A stretch of 64,000 nt of DNA from Ceratobasidium sp. AG-K (GCA_037039685.1 JAWNGF010000013.1:641001-705000); one strand, 5' to 3'; positions 25,217 through 37,197 are shown, counted from the stretch's first letter. Notes: a model not told the origin generated them from the sequence alone. A program made the numbers and translations.

Positions 25217-25509
25217 TGCAACTTCAGAAATATGTTCCGTATCGATGAAGTATTCGAGATAGTCCGAGTCCGGTCAATGCATGTGGGGGTTAGGACCGAG
25301 TGATCGATGTCGGGGCTGTTCGGTAACGATTTTCAAATTGCTAGCATAGATCCTCTTCTGCTTGACTCCCACGTGAGCTTGGTCACCGATTACAGTCATA
25401 TATAACTTCGATTAGAACTGTGTGGGTTATTGTACTTGTCTTGTTAGAGGCTCTTAATCATGGTTCGTTATCATCAAACTTTCAGAATTTTTTGCTATCT
25501 ACCGCCGCG

Positions 25510-26823
25510 ATGGACACGGCTAGCGACGCACCCTTCTCTGCCGAATCCTATTTCGCTACGCAACCACCCCCGGCGGGATTAGACGAGGTAATCGACGGTG
25601 TAAAGGAGTTTGTGGAATACCATAGGAAAGAGGGAAGGAAGATAGTATTGATCACGGTAAGAAGTACTCCTTGGGCAATCATGCGCTTTGATGCCATCTA
25701 TTACTCAGAGTGGAGGCACAACGGTCCCATTGGAGCTTCACGTGTGAGATGAGCTCTATTCACCTTCCCACTTATCGTGGTGACTATACCCACTGATTTG
25801 GCTGGCCTATCATAATCTTTCAGCGTTCGATTCTTGGACAACTTTAGCGCAGGCGAGTATGCATTCTTTGTCGTCACAATGTGGGGGTATTAATGTTTCA
25901 ATTTAGGAACGCGTGGAGCAACATCTGCCGAGTATTTCCTCAAAGCAGGCTATGCAGTGATATTTATGCATCGGCAGTTCAGCCTGCAACCATTCAGCCG
26001 ACACTACTCGCATACCACCAATCCGTTCCTTGATTTCCTGGAGTTACATCCTCCCGTGGGAGGGAGCGGTGATGGTCAACCGAGCATTACTGTAGCACCT
26101 TCGAAGCGGGCGCAGCTTGCTGAAGTCCTCGCTGCGTATCAAGAGGTTCACCGAGCCAATACTCTTCACACCCTCACGTTTGTGTCGATCAACGACTATC
26201 TCTACCTGCTACGAGCTGTGAGCGGAGTTTTAAGTTCAGTGGGACGCAAGGGGTTATACTATCTAGCGGCGGCTGTTAGCGACTTTTTCATTCCTAGAAA
26301 GCGATTGGTAGGTAGCACTATACCGGTACTTGCTCAAACTGACCTTCTAACCGGTATCTCGCAGTCTGAGCACAAGATCCAGTCGAGGAAAGGCAGTTTG
26401 ATAGTCGAAATGGACCAGGTTCCTAAAATATTGAAACCACTCGTCTCCGAGTGGACTTCTGAGGGCTTTTTTGTGTCTTTCAAGGTAAACGGTATACGAC
26501 GGCGTTATTCTTGTCAAGCTAATGCTTCCCAGCTTGAAACAGACAAAAACCTACTAGTGCCCAAAGCTCGTGCGGCCCTCGAAAGATACGGACATCAAGT
26601 TGTCATCGCTAATCGGTTGGATAACCGCAAATACGAAGTTGTTTTCGTTACCCGGACGGACTCTGGGCCGAGTACAGACAAACCGATCTTCAAGGAAGAG
26701 GTACTCACACTCAAGGACGACCGAGCTGAAATTGAAGAGGACATTGTAGCTAGACTTTCAAAGTCTCACGACCGGTGGATCGAAGAAGGGTGTGCTGGAT
26801 TGGTTACGAGTCAAAACTCATAA
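25510..26823 (+). CDS. CAB2: Phosphopantothenate-cysteine ligase
   Basis: Second dedicated step of coenzyme A synthesis, joining cysteine to 4'-phosphopantothenate in the cytosol. Exons 25510..25656, 25709..25743, 25824..25852, 25907..26307, 26365..26484 and 26533..26823 give 340 residues, a normal length. Family marks are ITSGGTTVPLE (nucleotide-binding loop), RFLDNFSAGTRGATSAEYFL, YYLAAAVSDF, and VIANRLDNRKYEVVFVT. The third intron has a GC donor (GCGAGT at 25853), required to give the conserved SAGTRG. The start is the ATG preceding DTASDAPF; the frame further upstream is not protein-like. The intron at 26308-26364 removes a poorly conserved insertion between RKRL and SEHKIQSRKG. Recognition is confident. 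Confidence 0.92.
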
Positions 26824-27032
26824 ACCTGGCCATGTATTGAAGCACAAAATCACATGAATTTACGCAAGTGCTGTTCAGGGATTTGCATTTGTCAGGTGCC
26901 TGAGTCAGCATCGGGGATTCAAGCGCTGTATCTTTGTGACACGTCATGGCGCGTCACGGCTACGATTTACAAAGTAACCACAATTGAACCACATCCTCAA
27001 GTGTCTTGGACTAGGCGTTAGATGGACTAGGG

Positions 27033-29871
27033 ATGCCTTTGGCTACTATCACGACCAACCGACTGCTGCTCTATGGCGGAGTTTCTACTGGCCTCGCTGC
27101 TCTATCCGTCTACAGCACTTTCAGTACACACAGCAACTTCTACTCGGCCGTAGTCCACTTGTCCAGGAGCAATGGGAGTATCCTTGTGAGTGAATCCATT
27201 GTATAGCAGTGCTATGTTCTCAACGTGCCTTGAGAGTAGACACTTGCCAATTTCTTGGCGTTTGTCGCCCTTATGACCGCCAAAGTCATGCAGTTCATCT
27301 TCTTTGGGCCACTGAGAGCCACCGAGGTCGAGGTACGTTATATTAGTAATATCGCATGCTGAAGACACCTTAATGGTCACGATAGCGTTTATATGACCGT
27401 ACATGGTATTTCCTCACCGAATCTCTGCTCGCTTTCACAATATTCCGGGAAGACTTTGACGCGGCGTTTGTGTGTCTATTCGGTGGGCTGCTATTTGTCA
27501 AGTCCTTCCATTGGATACTGGCCGACCGAGTTGAAGCGGTGAGCAATCTATATCGTTAAGGTGTGGAGAGCGTTGCTGAGCTGCTTCCAGATGGACCAGC
27601 AACCATACCCAGGACCGTCTAGGCTATTCCATCTTCGTACGATAGCTCTATTCAATCTCCTCGCGTTCGTGGATATTATGATGGCCGCTTCGATGGCCGA
27701 AGTTATTCTCCATGAAGGCGTGGATGGTCTCGTGCTGTTTGTGAGCGAGGTATGTTATAATACCAGTGGGAATCGGTGGCATTTCTAACTAGCTTTATCT
27801 AGTACGCAATTTTGCTGGCTTCTTTGCTCAACTCGTGGCTCAAATACCTCATCTCGGTATACGACCTCTACCGAGCTTCGAGGCAAGGAGGGGACGAGGC
27901 CCCGCCCTGGGAGCACAAGTCGATGTACATATTTTATGTCGAGCTCCTAACCGATTTCCTCAAGCTCAGCACATACCTGGCGTTCTTCTTGACCGTCCTT
28001 ACATACTATGGCCTACCACTCAACATTATTCGGGATGTGTTCCTCACCGCTCGGTCCTTTGTTGGTCGCGTGCGGGATTTGTTGCGCTATAGAGCTGCGA
28101 CGAGGGATATGGACCACAGGTATCCTGATGCATTGCCAGCAGAGATGGAAGCAATGGGAGACCGCACGTGCATCATTTGCCGCGAGGAGATGGTTTCAGC
28201 GGGTGCTGCTGGCGCGACAGCTGTGACTGGGGGCCCAAACACGACACCAAAGAAACTACCTTGCGGTCATATATTCCACTTCCACTGCCTACGTTCTTGG
28301 CTCGAAAGACAGCAAAGTTGCCCCACCTGGTGAGTTCTTCCTTCTTGATTGATTGGAGCTAGTATCTGATGGAGGGTTAGCCGGCGTACCGTATTAGAGT
28401 CTGCTCGTCCCACACCTGCCGCCAACGCCAACGCCAATCCTAATCCTGGAGCACCGAATCCCCAGGCCAACGGGGGCGCAAATCCTCAAGGTGCTGTCGC
28501 GCTTTTCAACCGTGTCTGGAATGGCCCTGGCCAGGCTCCACAACCTGGCCCCATGCTTCCCAATGGAGCTGCTCAAGGTCCAGCCGCAGCCCCCGCACAC
28601 ATCCCCCAACTTCCTCCCCCTTCCAATGGCACGCAGGCCAGCTGAATCAACCACAGTGGCCCCAACCACCAAGACAATTCCAGGGCTTCAACGCTGGGGG
28701 AGCATGGCATCCTTGGGGCGCCCCTCCGCCTGAGAACGATCGCGGACAGAGGCCATCAGAAGAACCAACTCCTACTACTAGCTATAGGAACGCACCCTCG
28801 ACATCAGGAACGGGACTTGTCGCCTCGCCTGCTCCAATCGACCGTGATGCACCACTTCAACCTCCTGCAACTTCTGGGCCGCCTCCCCCCGTCCCCACGC
28901 CAGTTCGCCAAGTCATTACTGTTCCGAACAAAACTCCACCAGAAGCCAAAGAGGCTGCCGTGAGGGATTCGAACTCGAGCACGTCACCCAGTGGTAGCGG
29001 AACACCAGGTCAGAGTGCCAGAGAGGCGGCTGCATTGGCTGCACTCCGAAGGTTCCAGGCTGGGCGAAGCACCGAGTCGTTGAAAAGCACATCCGCGGCT
29101 AGCACTGGGACCACGATGCCTTCCAACTCTACAGAGCCGAAAACTAGCTCACGCTCGTTGCCAGGAGCTTCCTCCGCTGGAACAACCGGGGTAACTCTTC
29201 CTGGACCGACGCCCACTACAAATACGACTACGAACACTAGCGCGCCTCGAGGATTTGTCCCTGGATTGATTCCCCTGTACAACCCCGGCACAGCATCGCC
29301 AGCCGGGTCCGGTTTGGGTAGTCCCTCGCCTTATTTTGCTACCAGCTCTTCCTCGACGCCCTTGATAGACGTTCGACAGCCTCCAGCTCGCTCCCCTTAC
29401 TTGTTCGGCCCACCTTCGACGGGCCCACATCCCTTTAGTTCACAACCCAACCTCCCGCGACCCGGTCAACTTCCAGCAGACTTGTCGGATGCACAGCTCC
29501 GTCAACTCGACCAGATCACGCGTGAAACTATTGACGAAAGACTTCGCGTTCTCGAAAACGTACAGAGCACGGTGTGGCAATGCGTAGAAGAGTTGACGAG
29601 GCTACGCAGCTCGTTGCCGGATCCTGCCGCGAAACGAAGTGGGTCCTTAGGGAGCTCGGGGGGAAGGGGTGTGTCGGGGTCAGGACAGCTTGGGAGTACG
29701 GACGGAAGTCTTGGATCGAGCCTTGATGCCGATGCGTTTGTGCAGCCGCCTAGCATACAGGTAGAGTCTAGTATCGAGCCGCAGAGCGATGTAGATGTGA
29801 AAGGGAAGGGGAAGGCATCGGTGGATAGCGAGGGTGCGGTTGTAGTGGACAAAGATGTAGATGCGGAGTAA
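27033..29871 (+). CDS. HRD1: ER membrane RING-H2 E3 ubiquitin ligase HRD1 (synoviolin)
   Basis: Core ligase of ER-associated degradation. Exons 27033..27185, 27240..27332, 27386..27538, 27591..27749, 27803..28329 and 28381..29871; about 858 residues. Multiple membrane helices fill the first 260 residues, including the conserved FFGPLRATEVE and RTWYFLTESLLAFTIF. The RING-H2 follows as CIICREE ... LPCGHIFHFHCLRSWL ... CPTCR, with a 15-residue Gly/Ala insertion before the Leu-Pro-Cys-Gly-His. The C-terminal half is Pro/Asn/Ser-rich and disordered, with one helical segment (DQITRETIDERLRVLENV). One C appears missing from the run 28616-28620. Restoring it joins the two long C-terminal frames without a stop. 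Family call is firm. Confidence 0.9.
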
Positions 29872-31062
29872 TTGAGCAGTCTTGTGTTGCGTTGCCGTTG
29901 AGATTATATGTATGTGTGTTGTCAACCCTCAGAGGACCGATGAGGCTTCTGGAGGAGGGGTGTAACGGCTCGTCGCCTCTTCAATCCGTTTCTGAAATAC
30001 TGGTTGAAGTATTGAACGCGAAAGAAGTGGGTATTCGAACGACTCCAGCATGGAGGATGCATTTTGAGACAGGCAATTAGGTTTAAACAAACGGTAACTC
30101 AGAACTGCTTGAGACGGCACCGATTTTTTCTTGGTGGCTACCGTACTATCATCCTATCTTCCTGAGAAGAAATCGGGACACTACTCCACGCGGCCAGCGT
30201 AGAAGTCTGAGCTAGCCACGAACGCTGGTAGAGACAAAGTATATGCACCAATGTTTGCATGTGTTCCTCCTGTAACTGCTTTGATTATACTGGAACGCAG
30301 GCGCGGGTTGCGTGCAATCTCTCCTATTTTCAGCTTAGCGGCTAATGCGCTATTTAAACAGAGAGCTGTGCATGGAGTTGCCTTAGGGTCAAACCTTATG
30401 TTGCCACCTTTTGTAGAGGATAATAACCACATATATGCCGGGGGGGGGGGGGGGGGGGGGAGAAGGGTTGAATGTATAACGGAGGGTGGAAGTAAAAGGA
30501 ACGCTGGCGGGAAGTAATCTAGAGAGCCTCGGACAGCCAGTCACGCCCCTTTGGAGCCTAACCGTTCGTACCGATCTACCCGCGCGACACCGAGGGATGG
30601 AATACTTGATGATTCCCATTTTAGCATCGCGGGGCCCGCGATTGAGCATGCACGCGGCTGAGGCAATGCGAGTGTGCCTTGTCCATGGTGGCCAGAGAAT
30701 ATAGCGTCGCTGTCAGATCGTCAAGACCGGTTGCTATCCAAGGAAAAACCTCAAGTTGAGGTGCTAGTGCCTGAGCCTCCTCCGGAATCTAGGAGCCACC
30801 TTGTCAGCATCTTATTTTAGACAGTATTAATATGGCCATATCTTCAGCTTGCAGAAGATGGATCTCAGGGACCTCAATAGGAGGATAGCATGCTGTGGTA
30901 ATTCCAGATTGGTATTACTCCGAGCCCCTCCGTCACGCCAAAGTAGCCTGACATATTTCCATTGAGCCCTCAAAATACGCATCGTCTACAATCAGTATCT
31001 CTGCTTGAATATCAGCTCGAGGTCACAGTCACGGGAAAAGGGGTAAAAAAACTATACTTTAA
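29872..31062. other. Intergenic, with weak coding-like fragments
   Basis: About 1.2 kb between HRD1 and the tRNA. Overlapping frames on both strands at 30181-30517, and short protein-like stretches on the minus strand near 30700-30970, do not join into a gene I can support. A 21-base G run interrupts the region. Confidence 0.4.
30440..30460. repeat. Homopolymer of 21 G
   Basis: Uninterrupted run of 21 G, flanked by GCC and AGAAGG. It is either a true mononucleotide tract that could fold as a G-quadruplex or a sequencing artefact. The rest of the window tends to shorten such runs, so its length is uncertain. Confidence 0.85.
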
Positions 31063-31144
31063 CGACGACTGTAGGACTCGAACCTACGCCCTCAGAGAGG
31101 AATTGATTTCTAATCAATCGCAGTAACCACTTTGCTAAGCCGTC
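31063..31144 (-). tRNA. tRNA-Ser (anticodon AGA)
   Basis: Read on the minus strand, 31144 to 31063 folds as a class II tRNA. The acceptor stem pairs GACGGCT with AGTCGTC (one G-T pair) and has discriminator G. The anticodon stem is ATTGA/TCAAT with loop TTAGAAA, so the anticodon is AGA. A long variable arm (TCCTCTCTGAGGGC) identifies serine, and the T arm is GTAGG-TTCGAGT-CCTAC. No intron is present. It reads UCU and, by inosine, other UCN serine codons. Confidence 0.93.
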
Positions 31145-31380
31145 CTCTTGGATTTCGGTTTGGCTGTTTCTATAGAATTTTGGTAAACTGCAGCCTCTGC
31201 CATTCCCACATTGTCAACCATGGTTTCTCGGCACGCCACAGCCATGTTGATGAATCCAAAAAGTCCGCGTGTCAGTCGGCGAACAGAAGTGGCGTGAATA
31301 CTGTAGGCTCCAAACTCGGAATGAGATATCAAGTCTGTAACGTTCACCACTTCACTCAGCGGATCAACTTCCCAGCCAGA

Positions 31381-32726
31381 TCATTCTTTCTTGTCCTCGC
31401 CCTTTCCCTCCTCTTCACCCTCTTTCCACGCCCAAACATAAGCCAACTCTCCTCTCCGCACAGCAGTCCAAACAAACGACAGACAACAACTCGGGCTACC
31501 CACCATTAGTCTACATGTTCTCACGCATAAACCAAGTGGACTCACCTGAGGTATAATAACGCAGGCTGAGCGGCTCTAAACACATGCATCGCGCCAAACG
31601 CCATCGACAACCCTACCATGTATCCTATCATTGTCGATTTGAAGTACGTTCCTCGCGGTTTACCCTCGTGTACAAGGTGCTGGTCAAGCCTGTATGCGAG
31701 CGCGACCAGCGTTCCGGGGAGCACAACGTCGCCTAGTCCGAGGAGCACAGTCGGAGTTGGGCCAGTGGGGTTGGACAAGAATGCGAGAATCGACCGTGGC
31801 CAGAGAAGTTTGATAGGGATTGTGAGGGTAGTAGCCACCTTGACCATCACAGTCGTACCAAATACCCACCTATCCACACTAATCAGTCCTCAACGTAGGT
31901 AAATAACTGAAGACGCACCAAACATCATAGAAAAACAACCCCGAGAGCAACAAGCACCCTGTCTGGAGACTATCCAATTTCATCGTCACCATGGCCGTGT
32001 GCGCAAACGAGAGCGAGAGCATATCGGTCAAGATGGCTGGTTTGGGCTCGGTGAGGAAGAAGCGGAGAGAGATGAGAGCTGAGAGGGGGAGCAGGAGGAG
32101 GGTTGGGAGGTGATATTTGACGAGGGGTTTGCCTGTACGAGGGTGAGTTTGTGTCAGAAGGGTAGGTAATTGAGCCTACTGGTTTTGGAGAGTCGGAAGC
32201 GGAAGCGGGGAGTAGATTTGTAGCGCCTCCGACCAACGACTTGTCTCGTTAGGCTAGTCATGGTCTAAGACATTATTAGACAGGCACTTGAGAGTACGGG
32301 GGGCACCTACCGACCAAAGACATCCCACACCCATAACCAAGAAATAATACCCAAGAATCTTATTTATCCAATCCTACAGCAGCGTCAATACCAGACTGAA
32401 ACCACACCGACACACGCACCTCTCCGAAATACTTGAAAGCGAGATAAAGTCCCCCGAGCACAAAGCTCCCAATGATGGGGAACAAGACTGCCTCAGAAGT
32501 GGTCAATCGCTCAGATACTTCTTCCTCCTCATCGCTGCTGTCGTCCCCAGATTTGGACTTGGATTTTTTAGGCGCCTGGAATACGTGTCAGATCGTAGCA
32601 GCGTAGGCGTAAAGGGACGGGACCGACTGTGTATGAGCCTAGAGACCCAGCATAGACCGAGAAGCTTGCTAGCGCGACGAGGCCCGCATAGGTGAGTACC
32701 GCGTCGACGTGTTGTGTCAGAGCCAT
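31381..32726 (-). CDS. Signal peptide peptidase (intramembrane aspartyl protease)
   Basis: Cleaves signal-peptide remnants and other type II helices within the ER membrane. Seven exons in transcript order: 32726..32628, 32575..32420, 32373..32311, 32264..32180, 32132..31919, 31869..31546, 31495..31381; 351 residues, normal for SPP. The catalytic pair is visible as FYDVWWVFGT (YD motif) and GLGDVVLPG (GxGD motif), and the substrate-gating PAL motif as QPALLYL. An acidic loop (GDDSSDEEEE) lies after the first helix. The C terminus ends in a Lys/Glu tail (EEEGKGEDKKE) without a classical KKxx. The first intron has an unusual GTCGGT donor but is phase-consistent. It lies 1.5 kb downstream of HRD1, another ER quality-control gene. 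Confidence 0.93.
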
Positions 32727-33178
32727 GGGCGGGCGGCGGTTCGTGGTGGGTATACGATGCGAGTACTCCGAATAAGTTTACGAAACTAGTTGCATACACA
32801 CAAGACACGACAGCAACGTCCAGCCTTCAAGTCACAAGCCGTCGGGTGGATTCAGTGGTGGCAGGAAAGAGGGTGACAGTCACACGCTTACATCAGACCG
32901 ACGGAGTCTGAATCTGGCTGAAATGAGCGCCAAGCTTGGCTTTGATCGACAGATACTTTCAAACATCAACATCAATTCGCCCAATCCACTGATAGGTTAT
33001 CGAAACACAAAAAAAAAAGAAATGGGGTGTTACAAGATCCAAGGCAGGGTACTTCCAGTCACTGGTATGATACGCAAACATGGAGGAATGTGAGGAAGTA
33101 GGAGGAAACGCGTGGAAGTAGAGGAAACGGCGGGTGGAAATGCAAGGAAATATGGTCATTAATCAAGAAATCGTTAAA
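32727..33178. other. Intergenic, nothing recognised
   Basis: Promoter side of the signal peptide peptidase gene and 3' flank of the coreless ABC-related gene, both on the minus strand. An A run occurs near 33010. No other feature was seen. Confidence 0.5.
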
Positions 33179-35198
33179 TCATTCGGGGCCCTTGTCCTTC
33201 TTCTTCTTGTCCTTCTTCTTGTCCGCGCTGTCGTCGAGCGACTGACGCAAGCTGCTGTTCTCGCGTTGCAAGAATCCTGGGCTGCCTGGTGGAGACGCGA
33301 CCGAGCTGACACTTCCCTGGCGGCTGGGACCTTGAGACATGCGGCGGGCAAGACGAGCGAGGCCCTGTCCGCTCTTGGCAGCGGCACCTTGGGAGATCTT
33401 GCGGATGCGGTGGGCGGCTTGTCGGATTCGCTCGCCATCGGTACCGGCGGCAAAGCTGACGTTGGGAGTAGACGCGCCGGATGCAGCAGAGGTGGTTTCG
33501 CGCAGTTGAGGACGGTTGGAGCCAGCGACTGAAGCATCATCGTCACCCTTGGGGAACGCAAGCGGGGTCTCGGAGCGGGGGAACGATACGTCTTCGTCGG
33601 GCTTGGATCCAGCGACGGCGGCAAACGATACATCAGGCTTGACCTCGGCAGATTGCTCAGCGGGCTGTTGCTCCTCGGGCTTGATCGGGACCGGGTTCTC
33701 GGAGGGGACGACGGGGCCATCACTCGAGTGGCGGTTGGGACCAACAGACATGCGACGAGCGAGACGGGCGAGACCTTGACCGCTCTTGGCAGCTGCGCCT
33801 TGAGAGATCTTGCGGATGCGGTGAGCGGCCTGTCGGATGCGTTCACCCTCGGTACCAGGTGCAAAGGAGATGCCAGGAGTGCCAGAGCCGGAAGAGGTGG
33901 TTTCGCGGAGAGCAGGTCGGGTGGGTTCATCGGCGTCATTGCTCTGGGGGAACGCGAGAGGGGCAGGAGACGCAGCAGGAGTGGACTCGGACTGGGGGAA
34001 AGCAATCGGGGCAGGGGATTCAGTGATGGTAGTAGGCTCTTCGGTCTTGGGGACGTCATCAGTCTTGCTTCCGGATGCTACAGCCGCATACGACGCCTCG
34101 GGTTGAGCCTCGTGCACCGATCGTTTGCTCGATTCCGGTTCCTCGTGAGCGAGTGGCTCGGGGTCCTCGGATTGGACGGTAGCAGCGACCAGTTGCTCAA
34201 CGGGGACGATTTGGGGACCGGGACCAAGAGCGACGGGGCCAGACTCGCTGGGGACAAAGTTTGCGCTTTCCTGAGCGTCAAGAGCCGGGACGGGGAGGAT
34301 ATGAGCATCGTGACGCGAATCGCGAGGGGTGTCGACCGAGTAGCCAGGGACCTCGCCATGATCGTGCTTGTCGCGGCCGGAAACTGATGGCGCTTCTTCA
34401 GCAGGTGGGGCGGGCTCGAAGGTACCGTACTTGGCCTTGGGAGATGCGAGACCGGCAGAAGCCTCTGCGGAACCGGCATCCGGGGGCGAAATAAGTTGGC
34501 TGGTTTCCGAGGTCTGAGGAGCAGCACCGTTTTGACCAACGGGCTCGTAGCTAGTACGGGAGCAGAACAAGACGAACGAGAGCGCGAGCAGAACGAGCAC
34601 TCGGAGCGCACCAAGGGCGAGATGAAGTACAGGTGCAACTCCGACCTTGGAGTTCTCTGGGACGTGTGGGTTGGGATCTAGACAATTGTGAGCAAAAATA
34701 GCAAAAATCCAACGTTTACTCACCTTCAGACCAGCTTGAACCAAACGGAATGAGCACAACAAGAGCGAGATCCAATGCCAGGGTAATCAGAACAAACCCC
34801 TTTAGGAGCGCCGATTGCCAGATCGGAACGCCGCGCGCCTCTTTGGAACTACCGACAACGGCAAATCCTCCAAAGGCAATAACCAGAGCCACGGAATAGA
34901 ACTCGATCCCGCGCCACGCAGGGAGACTGGTTTCAACGACGTTGTTGAAGACGGCGTTGGCAAGGACGACCAGGCCATCGGCGAGTGCGGTCAGAGCAAC
35001 TGCACTCAGCAAAAAGACGATGAGCTGACGGCGGGGCACCTTGACCGCACGGACCACGGTGGTGATCTCCGAGTGGCCATTAGTGGACGGGGCTGGGGCC
35101 TTGAGTAGTGGCGCCGCAGCGAGCGAGAGCAGGGCAACAGCAGACTCGGCTGCGCGCAGGCCATAGAGAACGTCAGGCGAGCTCATCGCAGAGGCCAT
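33179..35198 (-). CDS. ABC-transporter-related membrane protein lacking the whole ABC core
   Basis: Two exons, 35198..34724 and 34677..33179, encode 657 residues. The N terminus carries the same five-helix domain as the two neighbouring ABC genes, with shared blocks VVRAVKVPRRQ, FYSVALVIAFGG and [11 protein letters not shown]. It is followed by PNPHVPEN and a linker reading KYGTF. The text then goes to the post-ATPase tail ([19 protein letters not shown]), so the transport membrane domain and the nucleotide-binding domain (about 600 residues in the paralogues) are absent. The tail contains two copies of a block of about 130-140 residues, each with a basic segment AAKSGQGLARLARRMS, and ends in a Lys-rich run. 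Both exons are intact. It cannot hydrolyse ATP; a regulatory or partner role is inference. Confidence 0.85.
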
Positions 35199-37197
35199 TA
35201 TGCCAACTCCGGTCGTCAAGGTCGTCAAGAGTCGTACTATCGCGGAGAGCGCAAGATCGACTTTTAAGAAAGTCTTGTGACGTGACCAACACGAGGATGC
35301 CTCATGTCACCGCTTCTGATCACTTCCGGCTTTCCCGGCAAACGCTAAGCTAAAATAAATCATCACAATTGCCTGCTTTGGTCTCCTTTTTACAATCCCG
35401 CCCCGCTTTCTGGGCTAGCCGACTCGATTTTAATTGTTCGCTCCCCCTATGTCTGCCGTAGATCTCGCGCCCACCTCACTTGTGCTCCCGTGACAGCTCC
35501 AAGCCCCTATTCTCATACCCGCTCAGGGGAAGTCTGTAACACCATCGATGAAATGCCCTGTAGCGCCTTTCTCTCCACCGTTATCACGCAATGCACCTCA
35601 TCCTCCGAAGACTGCCACTGTGCTGGCTCCACGCCGGTACCGATCACCCATCGACGATAAGCTGTTCGCCTTGGCCGCCCGGTCCGATAAGCCTCCAACT
35701 GGATATATGCCGCCCATTTCACCCAAATGCGCCCACCCCCCGTCGGGCTAGTGCGGACCCTGCCGCCCTGTCACCTCGTCACGATACACCACCGAGGATC
35801 CGAACCGCGCACTGCTGGGCTTGTGATTTGTCCAACGACTAAAAATTTAGTCGTTTATCCTGCTTGTGTCGTAAATCTGCTTCCCTAGTCCCTTTGTGAC
35901 GGTGGCGCCCCCTGAGCATTCACATTCGGGATTCTGCTCCACGCGGTTTGTCTATGCTCGGGTGCGGTCACTCTCGTTCTGTGCTTACTGCTCTCGTCCA
36001 GCTTATGATTAAACTCAGCGGCCAGCGGCAGCGAAGAGCAGTAGATCCGAATGCCTTGCTGCACGACTCTGGATGCTACCTCACTTTGGAGTGATTGGCA
36101 GACCTTCCTGGGCCCTGGATGAATAAAGAGCCGGATATTGGTACTTCTTCGTGGGTACGCTACACCCAAACATACCCCCCTTTCTCCGCTCCGGCTTCAG
36201 CCCGGCCTCATTGCCACTCCAGTGCGCCACATTTCCATTCATTTATTCGACCTCTCGCTCAGCTGGAACTCGAATATACGCATTGTTATCTATCTCCTCG
36301 CTAGCTACGAGCCAACGACCCTAGATAGCTCTCAACACGCCCTCCACCCGAGTCTGGACTGCCATCAACCCCACATCAGAGTTTACAACCCACATTCTCC
36401 GGAACTTGACATCTTGCTCAAACGGGGCATGTCCTGCTCGGTGCACTGGCTCGAGATGACATATCCTGTCTCCACATTTCATTACTGTCAGCGAGGCGGT
36501 GGTGTTCGGCCCAGATATGACGGCATTATTGATTCGCGCGCACGTTTTAACTCTGTCTTCCCAGATGAGCCCGATACGCATTCGACCTCTCGGATCCGGG
36601 CTGGGATTGATAACGCTCGAGCGGAACGTACTAGACGGGCAGAGCTACGAGCATGACGGCTTTTTGCTTTTTTCTTGTAATGTATAATATGCGTGTGGTT
36701 CGTAATGACGATATTTGTTTCAGCCTACGAATCTTGTGGATTCATTTGGAGGCGGGTGTTGTCGATGATTGCCAAACGAGTAAGAAAGCAAGGGCGTGGA
36801 TGCTAATTTCAGTTGTTTTGTCGCATTATTGTAGTATCTGGCAGCATTGTCGAGCGATGGATGACATTCGCAAAGACCCGTGAAACCACACTCTCGCGCT
36901 TCGACTATCTGACACTTGACGAGCGTTGCCAGCTTCGACTTCGACCCAGCACGACGTTGCACAAAGGTTCGGTCGCGGTAGTCAACCAGAATTCGTCAAT
37001 AGGTCCGGATACTATTGTAAGCACAGTCGATTTACTGCGCGAACGCTAGTCTGCCGCTGACTAAATGCGCTTGTAGGCTGCAGCCTCATGCAATCCATGC
37101 GGTGCCTTGTGAATTGAGGTCACGTGGCACAATTTGTTGAAAATGGATGGCCAGCTGTGTCTGACGACACTGACGACAACGAGACGACTCGGCCGCA
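35199..37197. other. Divergent 2-kb intergenic region between ABC-family genes
   Basis: Separates the coreless gene (-) from the first full ABC gene (+). It is CT-rich in places and includes a 172-codon open frame (36138-36656) that shows no conserved motif. It is the only large gap in the ABC cluster and must hold two promoters. No TATA box was recognised with confidence. Confidence 0.45.

Noticed and set aside
30181..30970. Protein-like fragments on both strands upstream of the tRNA
   Set aside because: Fragments of 20-80 codons could not be connected by splice sites, and opposite strands looked equally good.
31132..31509. 125-codon plus-strand frame
   Set aside because: It is antisense to the tRNA and to the last exon of signal peptide peptidase.
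36138..36656. 172-codon plus-strand frame in the ABC intergenic region
   Set aside because: CT-rich text without motifs; absent from the other ABC gap.
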